Source: JBFMAE01 sp040756085 (GTDB lineage Bacteria > Desulfobacterota > BSN033 > UBA1163). From it: a stretch of DNA of 11,859 nt. The notes beneath the pieces are model-generated. The model saw only the letters and a list, made by a program, of their open reading frames with translations, did no database searches and had not been told where the DNA came from. How positions within the stretch are numbered: the stretch's first letter is position 1; each line of letters opens with the position of its first letter. The translations under genes were made by a program, and so were the position numbers. Where the stretch lies: positions 1 to 11,859 of the forward strand of contig JBFMAE010000339.1 of assembly GCA_040756085.1 (NCBI GenBank), in the 5' to 3' direction. This document shows, piece by piece, positions 1 through 6,865 of the stretch.

Positions 1-764
1 TCCTCAGCGGTTCGAACCGAGACGATTTCGATATCCCCCCGGGGGATGGGAAGGTTGGTAGGCCCTGTAACCAGAATGACCTCCGCCCCTCTTCTCCTGG
101 CCATCTTTGCCAGGGCATACCCCATCTTTCCCGAGGAACGGTTGGTGATAAATCGAACGGGGTCAATCGGCTCCTGAGTTGGGCCACCGGTGATCAGGAT
201 CCGTTCCCCTTTCAAATCCTTCGGGGAGAAGAGGTCTTCCATCTTCTCCACCACTTCACTCAATTCAGCGAGCCTCCCCTTTCCATACCAGTGGCAGGCC
301 AGTTCCCCTTCCCCGGGTTCTATGAAGTGGTACCCTCTTTCGAGCAAGGTTTGAATATTTTTCTGAAGAGCCTTGCTCTCCCACATATTGACATTCATCG
401 AGGGAACGAAAAGCACTGGTGCCTTCGTAGCCATCACCATGGTGGAGAGAAAATCGTCGGCAATCCCGTTAGCGATTTTTCCGATGATATTGGCTGTCGC
501 CGGAAGGATGACGATCAATTCTGCGAGATCAGCCAATGCGATATGACCGATCTTTTCTTCCTCGATGAGGGCAAAGGGGTCTGTGGTGACTAGATTTCCT
601 GAAAGGGTCTGGAAGGTGAGCGGGGTAATGAATTGCTGGGCGTTACGGGTCATGACCACATGGACATGGGCCTCTGCTTTGATTAGAAGCCGGACAAACT
701 CTGCGGCCTTATAGGCCGCAATCCCGCCCGTCACCCCTAAGACGATCTCTTTTCCCTTGAGCAT
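1..764 (-). CDS. coaBC: CoaBC (Dfp), phosphopantothenoylcysteine decarboxylase / phosphopantothenate-cysteine ligase, 3' end missing
   Basis: This bifunctional cytoplasmic enzyme of coenzyme A synthesis joins cysteine to 4'-phosphopantothenate (CoaB) and decarboxylates the product to 4'-phosphopantetheine (CoaC, FMN-dependent). Only the first 254 residues are present, out of roughly 400 for the family; the rest lies beyond the left edge. The CoaC domain spans about residues 1-175. It has the N-terminal flavin-binding stretch VTGGIAAYKA (11-20), the active-site His74 in IGHIAL, the PATAN motif (88-92), and PSMNVNMW (121-128) with the conserved Asn. The substrate clamp reads ACHWYGKGRL (156-165) with its Cys157; the family usually has Gly after that Cys, here His. 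The CoaB domain starts near residue 186 and shows ITGGPTQEPIDPVRF and NRSSGKMGYALA. The ATG at 764 has only a weak GGGGT-type ribosome site. The gene is divergent from the catabolic array and is probably unrelated to it except through CoA supply. Confidence 0.95.
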   Translation of the reverse strand, partial: MLKGKEIVLGVTGGIAAYKAAEFVRLLIKAEAHVHVVMTRNAQQFITPLTFQTLSGNLVTTDPFALIEEEKIGHIALADLAELIVILPATANIIGKIANGIADDFLSTMVMATKAPVLFVPSMNVNMWESKALQKNIQTLLERGYHFIEPGEGELACHWYGKGRLAELSEVVEKMEDLFSPKDLKGERILITGGPTQEPIDPVRFITNRSSGKMGYALAKMARRRGAEVILVTGPTNLPIPRGDIEIVSVRTAE

Positions 765-985
765 GGATATTGACCCCGTTGTTAAAAAGACATCAATGTC
801 TGAGATGCATCAAACTCTTAACGAATACAACCATAAAACTGCCCATTTTCCCTGTTGATTACAACTACAGGTTCATATATCACAAAAAGAGCCTGTTCTC
901 AATAGAGAATTGATCTCTAAATATTTGACATTCTGTTCATCCATTGTTATTTTCGATGCTGACAAAAAGATGGAAGGGAGGAAAA
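765..985. other. Divergent intergenic region between coaBC and the catabolic array
   Basis: This AT-rich spacer separates the minus-strand coaBC from the plus-strand genes. On the plus side it holds a clear promoter (925-953). It also contains several short perfect palindromes: GACAT-CA-ATGTC at 789-800, GATGCATC at 804-811, TTCTC-AATA-GAGAA at 896-909, and GAGA/TCTC at 905-917 just upstream of the -35 box. The last two could be operator half-sites, but palindromes this short arise by chance in AT-rich DNA. I could not pick a convincing minus-strand promoter for coaBC. Confidence 0.5.
925..953 (+). promoter_or_regulatory. Sigma70-type promoter of the catabolic array
   Basis: There is a perfect -35 TTGACA at 925-930, a 17-nt spacer, and a -10 TATTTT at 948-953. 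The predicted transcript start near 960 lies between a TTG at 944 and the ATG at 986, which argues that translation starts at 986. This is the only strong promoter found upstream of the first four genes. Confidence 0.65.
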
Positions 986-1705
986 ATGGCTGAAAGGGAT
1001 CCGATCGAACTGATCAGAGAGCAGTTAAACAAAGGCGGGGAAATGGCAGGCCTTCACCCTGACCACGATGTCTTCAAGCGATGGCATGATGAAACAAAAA
1101 CGATTTTGGAGAAGGTCTTCAGCTCCAAATCGATCCATTCTCAGAATTTCCTGGCCCTCCGATTCAGGGAGATGAGCGTCAAAGCCTTCGCCTCGCCCGA
1201 GATTGATAAGATCAATGCCGCACGCTATAAAAAGGACCTGGAGAATGCCAAAAACATTCTTCAGGGGGCCATCAAGGAACTGACATTGGACCGGACTCTG
1301 TTCAAGAAGATCCAGACCACCCCGAAAACCGTTGAAGTGTCCCTCACCGGAGAATATTTTATATCTTCTGCAATCTCGGAGCCCGAAATGACTCATGCCA
1401 TAGAACATGCTTTCGAAGGAAGTGGGTTGAATCCGCTTTATGGCTCTGAAGCCATAAAGAAAGGGGAATCCCTTCATCACCGGATCGATCAGATCCGCCG
1501 TTCCAGATTCGGAATCTACGATCTCTCCGCCTCTGAAAAAGGGGAGGGTCTTCTCGAACTGGGTATCGCCCTCGGCATGGGAAAGGATGTCACCCTTCTC
1601 TGCAAAAAAGGCTCTTCTCTCCACGAGACGATGAAATCACTGAACCGAATCGAATATGAACATTTCTCTGACCTCACCGAAAAATTGAAGAAAAAAATGG
1701 GATAG
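986..1705 (+). CDS. Helical N-terminal module plus nucleoside 2-deoxyribosyltransferase/TIR-like Rossmann domain protein
   Basis: This is a 239-residue soluble protein of unassigned function. The ATG at 986 follows a strong GGGAGG site and lies downstream of the promoter; an in-frame TTG at 944 overlaps the -10 box and is rejected. Residues 1-100 are mainly helical with a recurring pattern (F30-x2-W33, then IL near 40, F45, F55, and an AKNIL-type helix at 88-92). I recognise this loosely from the N-termini of predicted nucleotide-binding TIR-like proteins. Residues 116-239 look like an alpha/beta domain. A first strand, VEVSLTGEYF (116-125), is followed by a GIYDLS strand and loop (176-181), then LLELGIALGMGK (189-200) with Glu191 at the place of the catalytic or ligand Glu of deoxyribosyltransferase/TIR folds, then a strand VTLLC (202-206). 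No signal peptide or membrane segment is visible. It is the first gene of the array, 23 nt before the thioesterase start. The fold is moderately sure and the activity unknown: NAD or nucleotide hydrolysis, nucleotide sensing, or regulation. Confidence 0.6.
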   Translation: MAERDPIELIREQLNKGGEMAGLHPDHDVFKRWHDETKTILEKVFSSKSIHSQNFLALRFREMSVKAFASPEIDKINAARYKKDLENAKNILQGAIKELTLDRTLFKKIQTTPKTVEVSLTGEYFISSAISEPEMTHAIEHAFEGSGLNPLYGSEAIKKGESLHHRIDQIRRSRFGIYDLSASEKGEGLLELGIALGMGKDVTLLCKKGSSLHETMKSLNRIEYEHFSDLTEKLKKKMG

Positions 1706-1714
1706 GTTTTTTCT

Positions 1715-1721
1715 AAAGGAG
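1715..1721 (+). promoter_or_regulatory. Ribosome binding site that decides the thioesterase start
   Basis: AAAGGAG lies at 1715-1721. The first ATG (1723) is only 1 nt from it, too close for initiation, while the in-frame GTG at 1729 is 7 nt away, an ideal spacing. The GTG is therefore the more likely start; the two proteins differ by only two residues. Confidence 0.6.
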
Positions 1722-1728
1722 AATGGAA

Positions 1729-2160
1729 GTGGAAGACATCCCAAAAGACGCGTTGAAGGCAACCTTCGACAAAGTCAACTCCGAAGACACCTTTGCCCGG
1801 AAGATCGGGATGAAGTTGATTGAGCTCCAACCCGGATTTGCACGGGCCACCCTATCCATTACCGACGGAGCCCTCAATATGTACCGGATGGCTCATGGAG
1901 GAGCGATCTTCTCCGTCGCCGATCAGGCCTGTGAAGCAGCAGGGAATAGCTTCGGAGAACCAGCCGTTGCGCTCCAGCACGGCATCCACTTCCTAACTGC
2001 TGGAAAGTCTGGAGACCTCCTTGAGGCCACAGCAAAAGTGACCAGCCGGTCCAACCGCATCGGTTTGATCGAATTTGAGGTCAGAAATCAGGAAGGGATT
2101 CTCCTTGCAATAGGCCAACAACTTATCTATTTTAAGAAAGGCAAATTGGAGACTGAATAA
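1729..2160 (+). CDS. PaaI-family hotdog-fold acyl-CoA thioesterase
   Basis: This predicted thioesterase hydrolyses acyl-CoA to free acid and CoA in the cytoplasm. In catabolic operons such enzymes are thought to rescue CoA from stalled intermediates. It has 143 residues from GTG 1729 (145 from ATG 1723), the usual length for single-domain PaaI-like enzymes. The signature MAHGGAIFSVADQAC occurs at about residues 55-68. It includes the HGG oxyanion loop, and the Asp in SVAD aligns with Asp61 of E. coli PaaI, the catalytic acid. It is followed by AAGNS and by the later strands ending in GIHFLTAGKSGDLLEA, where the family has a fatty or aromatic acyl-binding strand. It sits 23 nt after the Rossmann-domain gene and 26 nt before the thiolase, clearly in one transcription unit. 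The acyl specificity cannot be read from the sequence. Confidence 0.88.
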   Translation: MEDIPKDALKATFDKVNSEDTFARKIGMKLIELQPGFARATLSITDGALNMYRMAHGGAIFSVADQACEAAGNSFGEPAVALQHGIHFLTAGKSGDLLEATAKVTSRSNRIGLIEFEVRNQEGILLAIGQQLIYFKKGKLETE

Positions 2161-2186
2161 AAAAAACCGAAGAAAGGAAGGCGAAA

Positions 2187-3434
2187 TTGAAAAATGCAGT
2201 GATCATTGGTGCCGTTCGAACACCCGTAGGACGATATATGGGGGCTTTAAAAGATGTCCCTGCCTATGACTTAGGCGCCCTGGTATTGAATGAAGCAGTA
2301 AAAAGGAGTGGAGTGGACCCGAACCGGGTCGAGGAAGTCATCCTGGGCCAGTCCTACCAGAGCGGCGAATATGTCAATATCGCCCGCATGTCTCTTCTTA
2401 AGGCAGGATGGCCCGATTCTATCCCTGGAATCACCCTGGATCGGCGTTGTTGTACCGGGCTGGATGTCATCTCCTTTGCGGCGATGAAGGTCCAATCAGG
2501 CAATGCAGAGATCGTGGTTGCGGGTGGTGTGGAAAGTATGAGCAACGCTGAATTCTATGTCCCCGGCGATATCAAATGGGGGATCGGGGGTAAAAAGGGG
2601 ATGCCCCGTGGACATGGCTACCTTTCCACTTGGGGAATCCCTCTCTATGACCGTATTCAACGGGCCAGGGTGATGTCTCAACCTGAAGAGAGATATGGGA
2701 TACTCCCGGCCATGATGTCCTGGGCTGAAACCGCTGCAAAGGAAGAGGGCATCCGTCGTGAAGACTGCGACCAATGGGCCCTGGAGAGCCATAGAAAGGC
2801 CTGCAGGGCTACCGAATCAGGCAAGTTTCGGGAAGAGATTGTGCCTGTGCCCGTACCGAATCCCAAGGGGGGCGAGATGATCTTCGATCAGGATGAAAAT
2901 CCAAGGGCCGATACCACCCTGGAGCAACTGGCCAGACTCAAACCCGTCATGGGCGGTGTTTGTACAGCCGGAAATTCATCGGCTGAAAATGATGGGGCTG
3001 CTGCCTGCGTGGTCACCTCTGAAGAAACAGCCAAAAAATTGGGAGTGGAGCCATTCGCTCATATCTTATCCTTTGCTGTGGCCGGTGCGGATCCGAGACG
3101 CACCTATATGACTGTTCCAATTGCTGTGAAGAAAGTGATGGAAAAGTCCGGTTTGGACATTCATCAAATGGATCTCATTGAGCTCCAGGAGGCATTTGCC
3201 GCCCAAGTGCTGGCAGATCTAAAAATGATGAACCTCACGGAAAAGGACTACTATAAGGTAAACGTCAATGGGTCCGGCATATCCCTTGGACATCCCATTG
3301 CCTGCACAGGCACCAGGGTCTTGGTCACACTGCTCCACGAAATGAAGCGCCGGGATAGCCGTTATGGTCTGGAATGCATCTGCGGCGGAGGCGGTTTGGG
3401 CATTGCGGCCATATTTGAAAGGAGGAAAGGATGA
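2187..3434 (+). CDS. Thiolase family protein (acetyl-CoA C-acyltransferase)
   Basis: This is the last step of a beta-oxidation turn: thiolytic cleavage of a 3-oxoacyl-CoA to acetyl-CoA and a shortened acyl-CoA, or the reverse condensation. Its 415 residues exceed the usual 390-400; the extra length seems to lie in the loop near 128-160. It starts at a TTG at 2187 with AAAGGAAG 6-7 nt upstream; the N-terminus KNAVIIGAVRTPVGRY is typical. The nucleophilic Cys88 is in RRCCTG, aligned with the usual CxSG. The motif GGVESMS lies at 113-119 and AGNSSAENDGAAA at 261-273. His369 is in GHPIACTG and the second catalytic Cys397 in CICGGGG. The usual NEAFA motif reads QEAFA, with Gln334 replacing the Asn that orders the oxyanion-hole water. 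The stop overlaps the start of the next gene by 4 nt (ATGA), indicating translational coupling with the dehydrogenase. Confidence 0.92.
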   Translation: MKNAVIIGAVRTPVGRYMGALKDVPAYDLGALVLNEAVKRSGVDPNRVEEVILGQSYQSGEYVNIARMSLLKAGWPDSIPGITLDRRCCTGLDVISFAAMKVQSGNAEIVVAGGVESMSNAEFYVPGDIKWGIGGKKGMPRGHGYLSTWGIPLYDRIQRARVMSQPEERYGILPAMMSWAETAAKEEGIRREDCDQWALESHRKACRATESGKFREEIVPVPVPNPKGGEMIFDQDENPRADTTLEQLARLKPVMGGVCTAGNSSAENDGAAACVVTSEETAKKLGVEPFAHILSFAVAGADPRRTYMTVPIAVKKVMEKSGLDIHQMDLIELQEAFAAQVLADLKMMNLTEKDYYKVNVNGSGISLGHPIACTGTRVLVTLLHEMKRRDSRYGLECICGGGGLGIAAIFERRKG

Positions 3435-4300
3435 CCATTCAAAAAGTATTTATTGTAGGATCCGGATTAATGGGGAGCGGTATTGCCCAGGTCTGTGCTC
3501 AGGCCGGTATCCAGGTCTTCATGAACGATGTCAGCCAGGAAATCCTGGATCGAGGTCTAAAGAATATTACATGGTCTGTGGGTAAATTCATCGAGAAGGG
3601 TAAATTGAAGGAGGATTTGAAAACCATCATAGGCCGGATCCGGACCGTCACCGATCTTAAAAACGCAGCCCAAGTGGACCTCTTGATAGAGGCTGTCTTT
3701 GAGAAGCTGGACTTGAAGCACGAAATCTTCAAGAAACTGGAAGAAGTCTCCAGGCCTGAGGCACTCATCGCAAGCAACACTTCAGCAATCCCTATCACTG
3801 AGCTGGCAACTGTGACCAAACGGCCGGAAAGGGTTCTGGGGCTCCATTTTTTCAGCCCCGTGCCCATGATGGAGGTTGTCGAGGTCATTAAGGGGGTCAG
3901 GACCTCTGAAGAAACCATGCAGGCAGGTGTAGATTTTGTCAGGAGCATAGGTAAAGAGCCCATCCGTGTAGAAAGGGATGTACCAGGGTTTCTGCTCAAT
4001 CGGATCAATCTGGTAGGTTATGTCGAGGCCATTCGTTTAGTTGAAGAAGGCATAGGAAGTGTACCGGAAATCGACAAAGGAGTCCGGTTGGCTTTCGGCA
4101 GGAGAATGGGCCCTCTTGAGACAGGGGATCTGGTAGGATTGGATGTCTCTTATGGGGCACTCATGGCCATCTATGAAGAAAGCAAGGATATGCGCTTTTA
4201 CCCTCCTCAGTTATTGAGACGGAAGATCAAGGCAGGTGACCTTGGTCGGAAGACCGGCAAAGGCTGGTATGAATATAATGAGGATGGAACTCGTAAATAA
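3431..4300 (+). CDS. 3-hydroxyacyl-CoA dehydrogenase (HbdA/FadB-N type)
   Basis: This enzyme oxidises 3-hydroxyacyl-CoA to 3-oxoacyl-CoA with NAD+, feeding the thiolase encoded just upstream. At 289 residues it is the monofunctional short form. The N-terminal Rossmann domain carries GSGLMGSGIA (10-19), followed by an acidic residue after strand 2 (MNDVS), as in NAD-dependent enzymes. Catalytic residues are visible: Ser118 in SNTSAI, His139 in LGLHFFSPVP, Glu151 in VVEVI, and Asn190 in DVPGFLLNRI. HFFSP replaces the more familiar HFFNP. The C-terminal helical domain contains the AFGRRMGPLETGDLVGLD dimerisation stretch and ends with RKTGKGWYEY, a hallmark of the family end. AGGAAAGG precedes the ATG inside the thiolase end. 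A 216-nt spacer with an inverted-repeat element follows. Confidence 0.94.
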   Translation: MTIQKVFIVGSGLMGSGIAQVCAQAGIQVFMNDVSQEILDRGLKNITWSVGKFIEKGKLKEDLKTIIGRIRTVTDLKNAAQVDLLIEAVFEKLDLKHEIFKKLEEVSRPEALIASNTSAIPITELATVTKRPERVLGLHFFSPVPMMEVVEVIKGVRTSEETMQAGVDFVRSIGKEPIRVERDVPGFLLNRINLVGYVEAIRLVEEGIGSVPEIDKGVRLAFGRRMGPLETGDLVGLDVSYGALMAIYEESKDMRFYPPQLLRRKIKAGDLGRKTGKGWYEYNEDGTRK

Positions 4301-4503
4301 CCAAAATCCAAGCCCCCGAGATCCAAATAATGACCAAAATTCCAATGACCAATTGAATAATCAAATCCCCCTGGCTCCCTTTAATAAAATAGGAAAGAGG
4401 GGATTACTGATAACTATTCGTTTGGATCATTTGAACATTGGGTAATTGGAATTTATTTGGAGCTTGCCTGCGGTAGGCAGGGGATTTGGTGATTGGGATT
4501 TTT
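4301..4503. repeat. Intergenic imperfect inverted-repeat (palindromic) element
   Basis: The spacer between the dehydrogenase and the hydratase is almost filled by two long, imperfect complementary arms. The left arm carries motifs such as CCAAAATCCAAG, GATCCAAATAATGACC and AATTCCAATGACCAATTG (about 4302-4365). The right arm carries their complements: CATTGGGTAATTGGAATT, ATTTATTTGGAGC and GATTTGGTGATTGGGATTTT (about 4434-4503). A small nested palindrome, CTGCGGTAGGCAG with flanking bases, lies in the right arm (about 4466-4480), and the centre near 4366-4410 has pyrimidine- and purine-rich halves that can pair. It has no credible coding content. It resembles the non-autonomous palindromic elements (MITE/REP-like) of repeat-rich genomes. 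It ends just before the hydratase ribosome site (AAGGAGA at 4504-4510). Confidence 0.7.
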
Positions 4504-4516
4504 AAGGAGAGTGGCA

Positions 4517-5296
4517 ATGTCTTATAAAAATTTAACTTTTGAGACAGAGGGGGGAATTGGGATCATCAAAGTCAACCGGCCTGAGGTGAGGAATGTCCTG
4601 AATTGGGAAACCTGGATGGAGTTCGAGGATGCCCTGAAGCAGTTGCACAGCGACCCCGGCCTGAGGGTGGGCATCATCACGGGCGTGGGCGATGAGGCTT
4701 TCATCGCAGGAGCGGATCTTCGCATGCTTAAAGACCGGACACCGAACGATGCGGTCAATGCCTCGAAGAAGGCGAACGAAATCCTTCTCTTCATGGAGTC
4801 CATGGATGAGCCGATGATTGCAGCCATTAATGGCTGGGCATTGGGGGGTGGTTGTGAGATTGCCTTGGCCTGCGACATCAGGATCGCCAGTGAGAGGGCC
4901 CAAATCGGTCAGACAGAGGTCCGTGTGGGGATCATGCCTGGCTATGGCGGCAATGTCCGTCTGATGCGGCTCATCGGGGCGGGTCGGGCCAAAGAGATGA
5001 TTTATACAGGAAAGATTGTGAATGCAGAGGAAGCGGAGAGGATAGGATTGGTTAACCGGGTGGTTCCTCATGAGAAATTGATGGAAGAGGCATCGGGACT
5101 GGCAAGGCAGATGGTTCGGGGACCGGCTGCGATCCATCTTGCGAAGAGGGCGATGTTTGAAGCTGCTCAGCTTTCTTTGAGGGAAGCATTGACGAAAGAT
5201 TCAGAACTCTATGGGGAGGTTTACAAGACGGAGGATTTTAAGGAAGGGGTGACGGCTTTTTTAGAGAAGAGAAAGCCAATTTTTAAAAATCATTAG
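4517..5296 (+). CDS. Enoyl-CoA hydratase/isomerase family (crotonase)
   Basis: This predicted enzyme adds water to a trans-2-enoyl-CoA to give 3-hydroxyacyl-CoA, between the acyl-CoA dehydrogenase and the 3-hydroxyacyl-CoA dehydrogenase. It has 259 residues, the standard crotonase length. The start is ATG 4517, with AAGGAGA at 4504-4510 about 7 nt upstream; an in-frame TTG at 4493 is rejected because it lies within the palindromic element and lacks a ribosome site. The first oxyanion-hole segment is AFIAGADLRML (61-71), and the second is NGWALGGGCEIALACD (105-120). Both hydratase glutamates are present: Glu114 in GGGCEIAL and Glu134 in GQTEVRVG. This favours a real hydratase over a decarboxylase or isomerase. 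PGYGGNVRL replaces the common PGxGGTQRL. The C-terminal helices end with EGVTAFLEKRKPIF, typical of the family. Substrate chain length is not evident. Confidence 0.93.
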   Translation: MSYKNLTFETEGGIGIIKVNRPEVRNVLNWETWMEFEDALKQLHSDPGLRVGIITGVGDEAFIAGADLRMLKDRTPNDAVNASKKANEILLFMESMDEPMIAAINGWALGGGCEIALACDIRIASERAQIGQTEVRVGIMPGYGGNVRLMRLIGAGRAKEMIYTGKIVNAEEAERIGLVNRVVPHEKLMEEASGLARQMVRGPAAIHLAKRAMFEAAQLSLREALTKDSELYGEVYKTEDFKEGVTAFLEKRKPIFKNH

Positions 5297-5567
5297 GTAG
5301 AAAATGATTGTCTAATCCTTTCACCCCCTTCTGGATATTATTAAAAAACTGATCTTTTCTCCTCTTCATTTCCATTTTATCCCCTCCTGGTTGGCCTCTT
5401 GGCTTCTCACTTTTTTCGCTTTGAAGGAATGGATGAAAAGGGTGTTATCATTCGATTTTTTACATGGATCGAAAGGAAATGGAAAACGAAAAATATTGAC
5501 ACAGCAAATCGTTTAGGTATATAGTTTTTTTGTATACAGTATCCAATATCTTCGAGAGGGGGTGCTT
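5297..5567. other. Intergenic region with an internal promoter
   Basis: This is a 271-nt AT-rich spacer with no convincing ORF. Its left half is pyrimidine-rich (about 5320-5400, runs of CTTTTC and CCTC). I see no clear stem with a T-run to serve as a terminator after the hydratase. The right half holds the promoter at 5496-5523 and a small palindrome at 5534-5542. Confidence 0.5.
5496..5523 (+). promoter_or_regulatory. Internal sigma70-type promoter before the CoA-transferase
   Basis: There is a perfect -35 TTGACA at 5496-5501, a 16-nt spacer, and a -10 TATATA at 5518-5523 (an overlapping TATAGT allows an 18-nt spacer). The predicted start near 5530 lies directly before the odd palindrome ATAC-A-GTAT (5534-5542), which could be an operator just downstream of the start. 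This suggests that the CoA-transferase/dehydrogenase/ETF block can be transcribed separately from the first five genes. Confidence 0.6.
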
Positions 5568-6770
5568 ATGATGGAAGATGCTAATCTTTTTAAAAATATT
5601 ACTATTTTGAGTCTCGAACAGGCGACCGTCCTCCCCTATTTGACCCTCCGTCTGGCTGAGGACGGAGCCAATGTGATTCGGATGGAACACCCGGTTTACG
5701 GAGACCCGAACCGGAGAATCGGAGACGATGTGCTGAAAGAGGACAGGATGTTTTCATATTATCTCTCCATCAATGCGGGAAAGAAGGGATTGACTCTGGA
5801 CATAGGGACTCCAGAGGGACAGAAGATCTTGAATGACCTCATTCTTAAGTTGAAGGTAGACATCTTTACCACCAATCAACTGCCCAGAAATTACGCCAAA
5901 CTCGGGATCGAATATGAGATGCTGAAAAAGATCAAAGAGGACATCATCTGGTTGGGAATGACCGGTTTTGGCCCCCAGAGTAACGAGGCGGCTTACGATC
6001 CTGTGCTCCAGGCCCGAGGGGGATTGATGGAACTCACCGGAGAAAAGAGTGGAAGTCCCCAGGTCATGGGGATTCCTCTTCCTGACATGGGTGCCAGTGA
6101 ACACGGTTACGGTCTTCTTATGAAAGCCCTCTACAAAAGAGCAGTGACCGGTGAAGGAACTCGTATCGATCTCTCAATGTTCGAAAGCACGACCTCCTGG
6201 CTCACCCAGGCGATCACGCATACCGTCACTTTCAAGAAAAAAGTCTCCCGAAGGGGAAACACCCACGAATTCTTTGCTCCGGTTTCCGTGTATGAGACGA
6301 AAAATGGCTATGTCTATATTGCCGTGGGGAATGATCGCCAGTGGGAGACGATAACGAAGATCCCGGGGTTTGAATCCCTTTATAAAAAAGAATATGAACG
6401 CAATGCCGGTCGGATTGGGGATGTGGAAAATTTAAATCGGGCGATCAATGCCATCACCAAGAGGTTTACGACCGAAGAACTGATCGATATCTTCAACAAG
6501 GCCACGATTGCCATTTCCAAGGTGAACACGATTGAGGAAGTGGTGGAGGATCCACTGGTCAAACCGAATCTGATTCGAAGTAAAGACCCCAAGACAGGGT
6601 TGGAGATTACGGTCGCACCTCCTCCCTTCAATACACCCTATCTGAAATCGGCCAATCGGATGCTCAGTTTTCCTCCACGATTCGGTGAACATAACGAGGA
6701 GATCTATGTTGGGCTTCTGGGATACAGTGCCGAGCAATTGAAGGAGCTTAAAGAGAAGAATATTATTTAG
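5568..6770 (+). CDS. Family III CoA-transferase (CaiB/BaiF/Frc-like)
   Basis: Family III enzymes transfer CoA between acyl-CoA and a free acid through an aspartyl-anhydride intermediate. Here it probably activates the pathway's starting acid, using a later CoA ester as donor. It has about 400 residues, normal for the family. The start chosen is ATG 5568, 6 nt after GAGAGGGGG; ATG 5571 and GTG 5562 are alternatives. The N-terminus has the family pattern ending in DGANVIRMEHP and GDPNRR (32-50). The acceptor Asp is Asp173 in PLPDMGAS, aligned with Asp169 of formyl-CoA transferase. It is followed by GYGLLMKALYKR, TGEGTRIDLSMFES and RRGNTHEFFAPVSVY, the last matching the glycine-rich loop region. 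Its single-subunit form differs from the two-subunit BbsEF-type succinyl-CoA transferases. Acid substrate and CoA donor are not deducible from sequence alone. Confidence 0.92.
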   Translation: MMEDANLFKNITILSLEQATVLPYLTLRLAEDGANVIRMEHPVYGDPNRRIGDDVLKEDRMFSYYLSINAGKKGLTLDIGTPEGQKILNDLILKLKVDIFTTNQLPRNYAKLGIEYEMLKKIKEDIIWLGMTGFGPQSNEAAYDPVLQARGGLMELTGEKSGSPQVMGIPLPDMGASEHGYGLLMKALYKRAVTGEGTRIDLSMFESTTSWLTQAITHTVTFKKKVSRRGNTHEFFAPVSVYETKNGYVYIAVGNDRQWETITKIPGFESLYKKEYERNAGRIGDVENLNRAINAITKRFTTEELIDIFNKATIAISKVNTIEEVVEDPLVKPNLIRSKDPKTGLEITVAPPPFNTPYLKSANRMLSFPPRFGEHNEEIYVGLLGYSAEQLKELKEKNII

Positions 6771-6843
6771 TTCTGAGTTCGGAGTTGGGAGTTCGGAGTT
6801 TTAAGAATAAATACTCCGAACTACGAACTGATTACTCCGAACT
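6771..6843. repeat. AGTTCGGAGTT-type palindromic repeat, copy 1
   Basis: It begins directly after the CoA-transferase stop. The left arm holds two copies of AGTTCGGAGTT with GGGAGTT between them (about 6776-6801). The right arm has the complementary ACTCCGAACT words (about 6813-6843), separated by a short AT-rich loop (TTAAGAATAAAT). The same words in the same orientation recur at 8928-9015, after etfB. The RNA could fold into a long hairpin in the operon transcript. Confidence 0.75.
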
Positions 6844-6865
6844 GCTACGACGAAAGGAGTAGCCG

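Noticed and set aside
291..593. A 100-codon plus-strand frame at the left end.
   Set aside because: It is antisense to coaBC, whose motifs are unmistakable on the minus strand.
1025..1624. A 199-codon frame on the minus strand opposite the Rossmann-domain gene.
   Set aside because: It lies wholly antisense to a gene with a good promoter and ribosome site, and its translation shows no recognisable domain.
4236..4445. A 69-codon frame running from the dehydrogenase end into the spacer.
   Set aside because: Most of it is translated palindromic element, rich in Asn and Gln from CCAAAT words. It has no ribosome site and no recognisable family.
4532..5137. A 201-codon minus-strand frame opposite the enoyl-CoA hydratase.
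   Set aside because: The sense strand encodes a complete crotonase with both catalytic glutamates; the antisense frame is rich in His and Pro as expected of a shadow.
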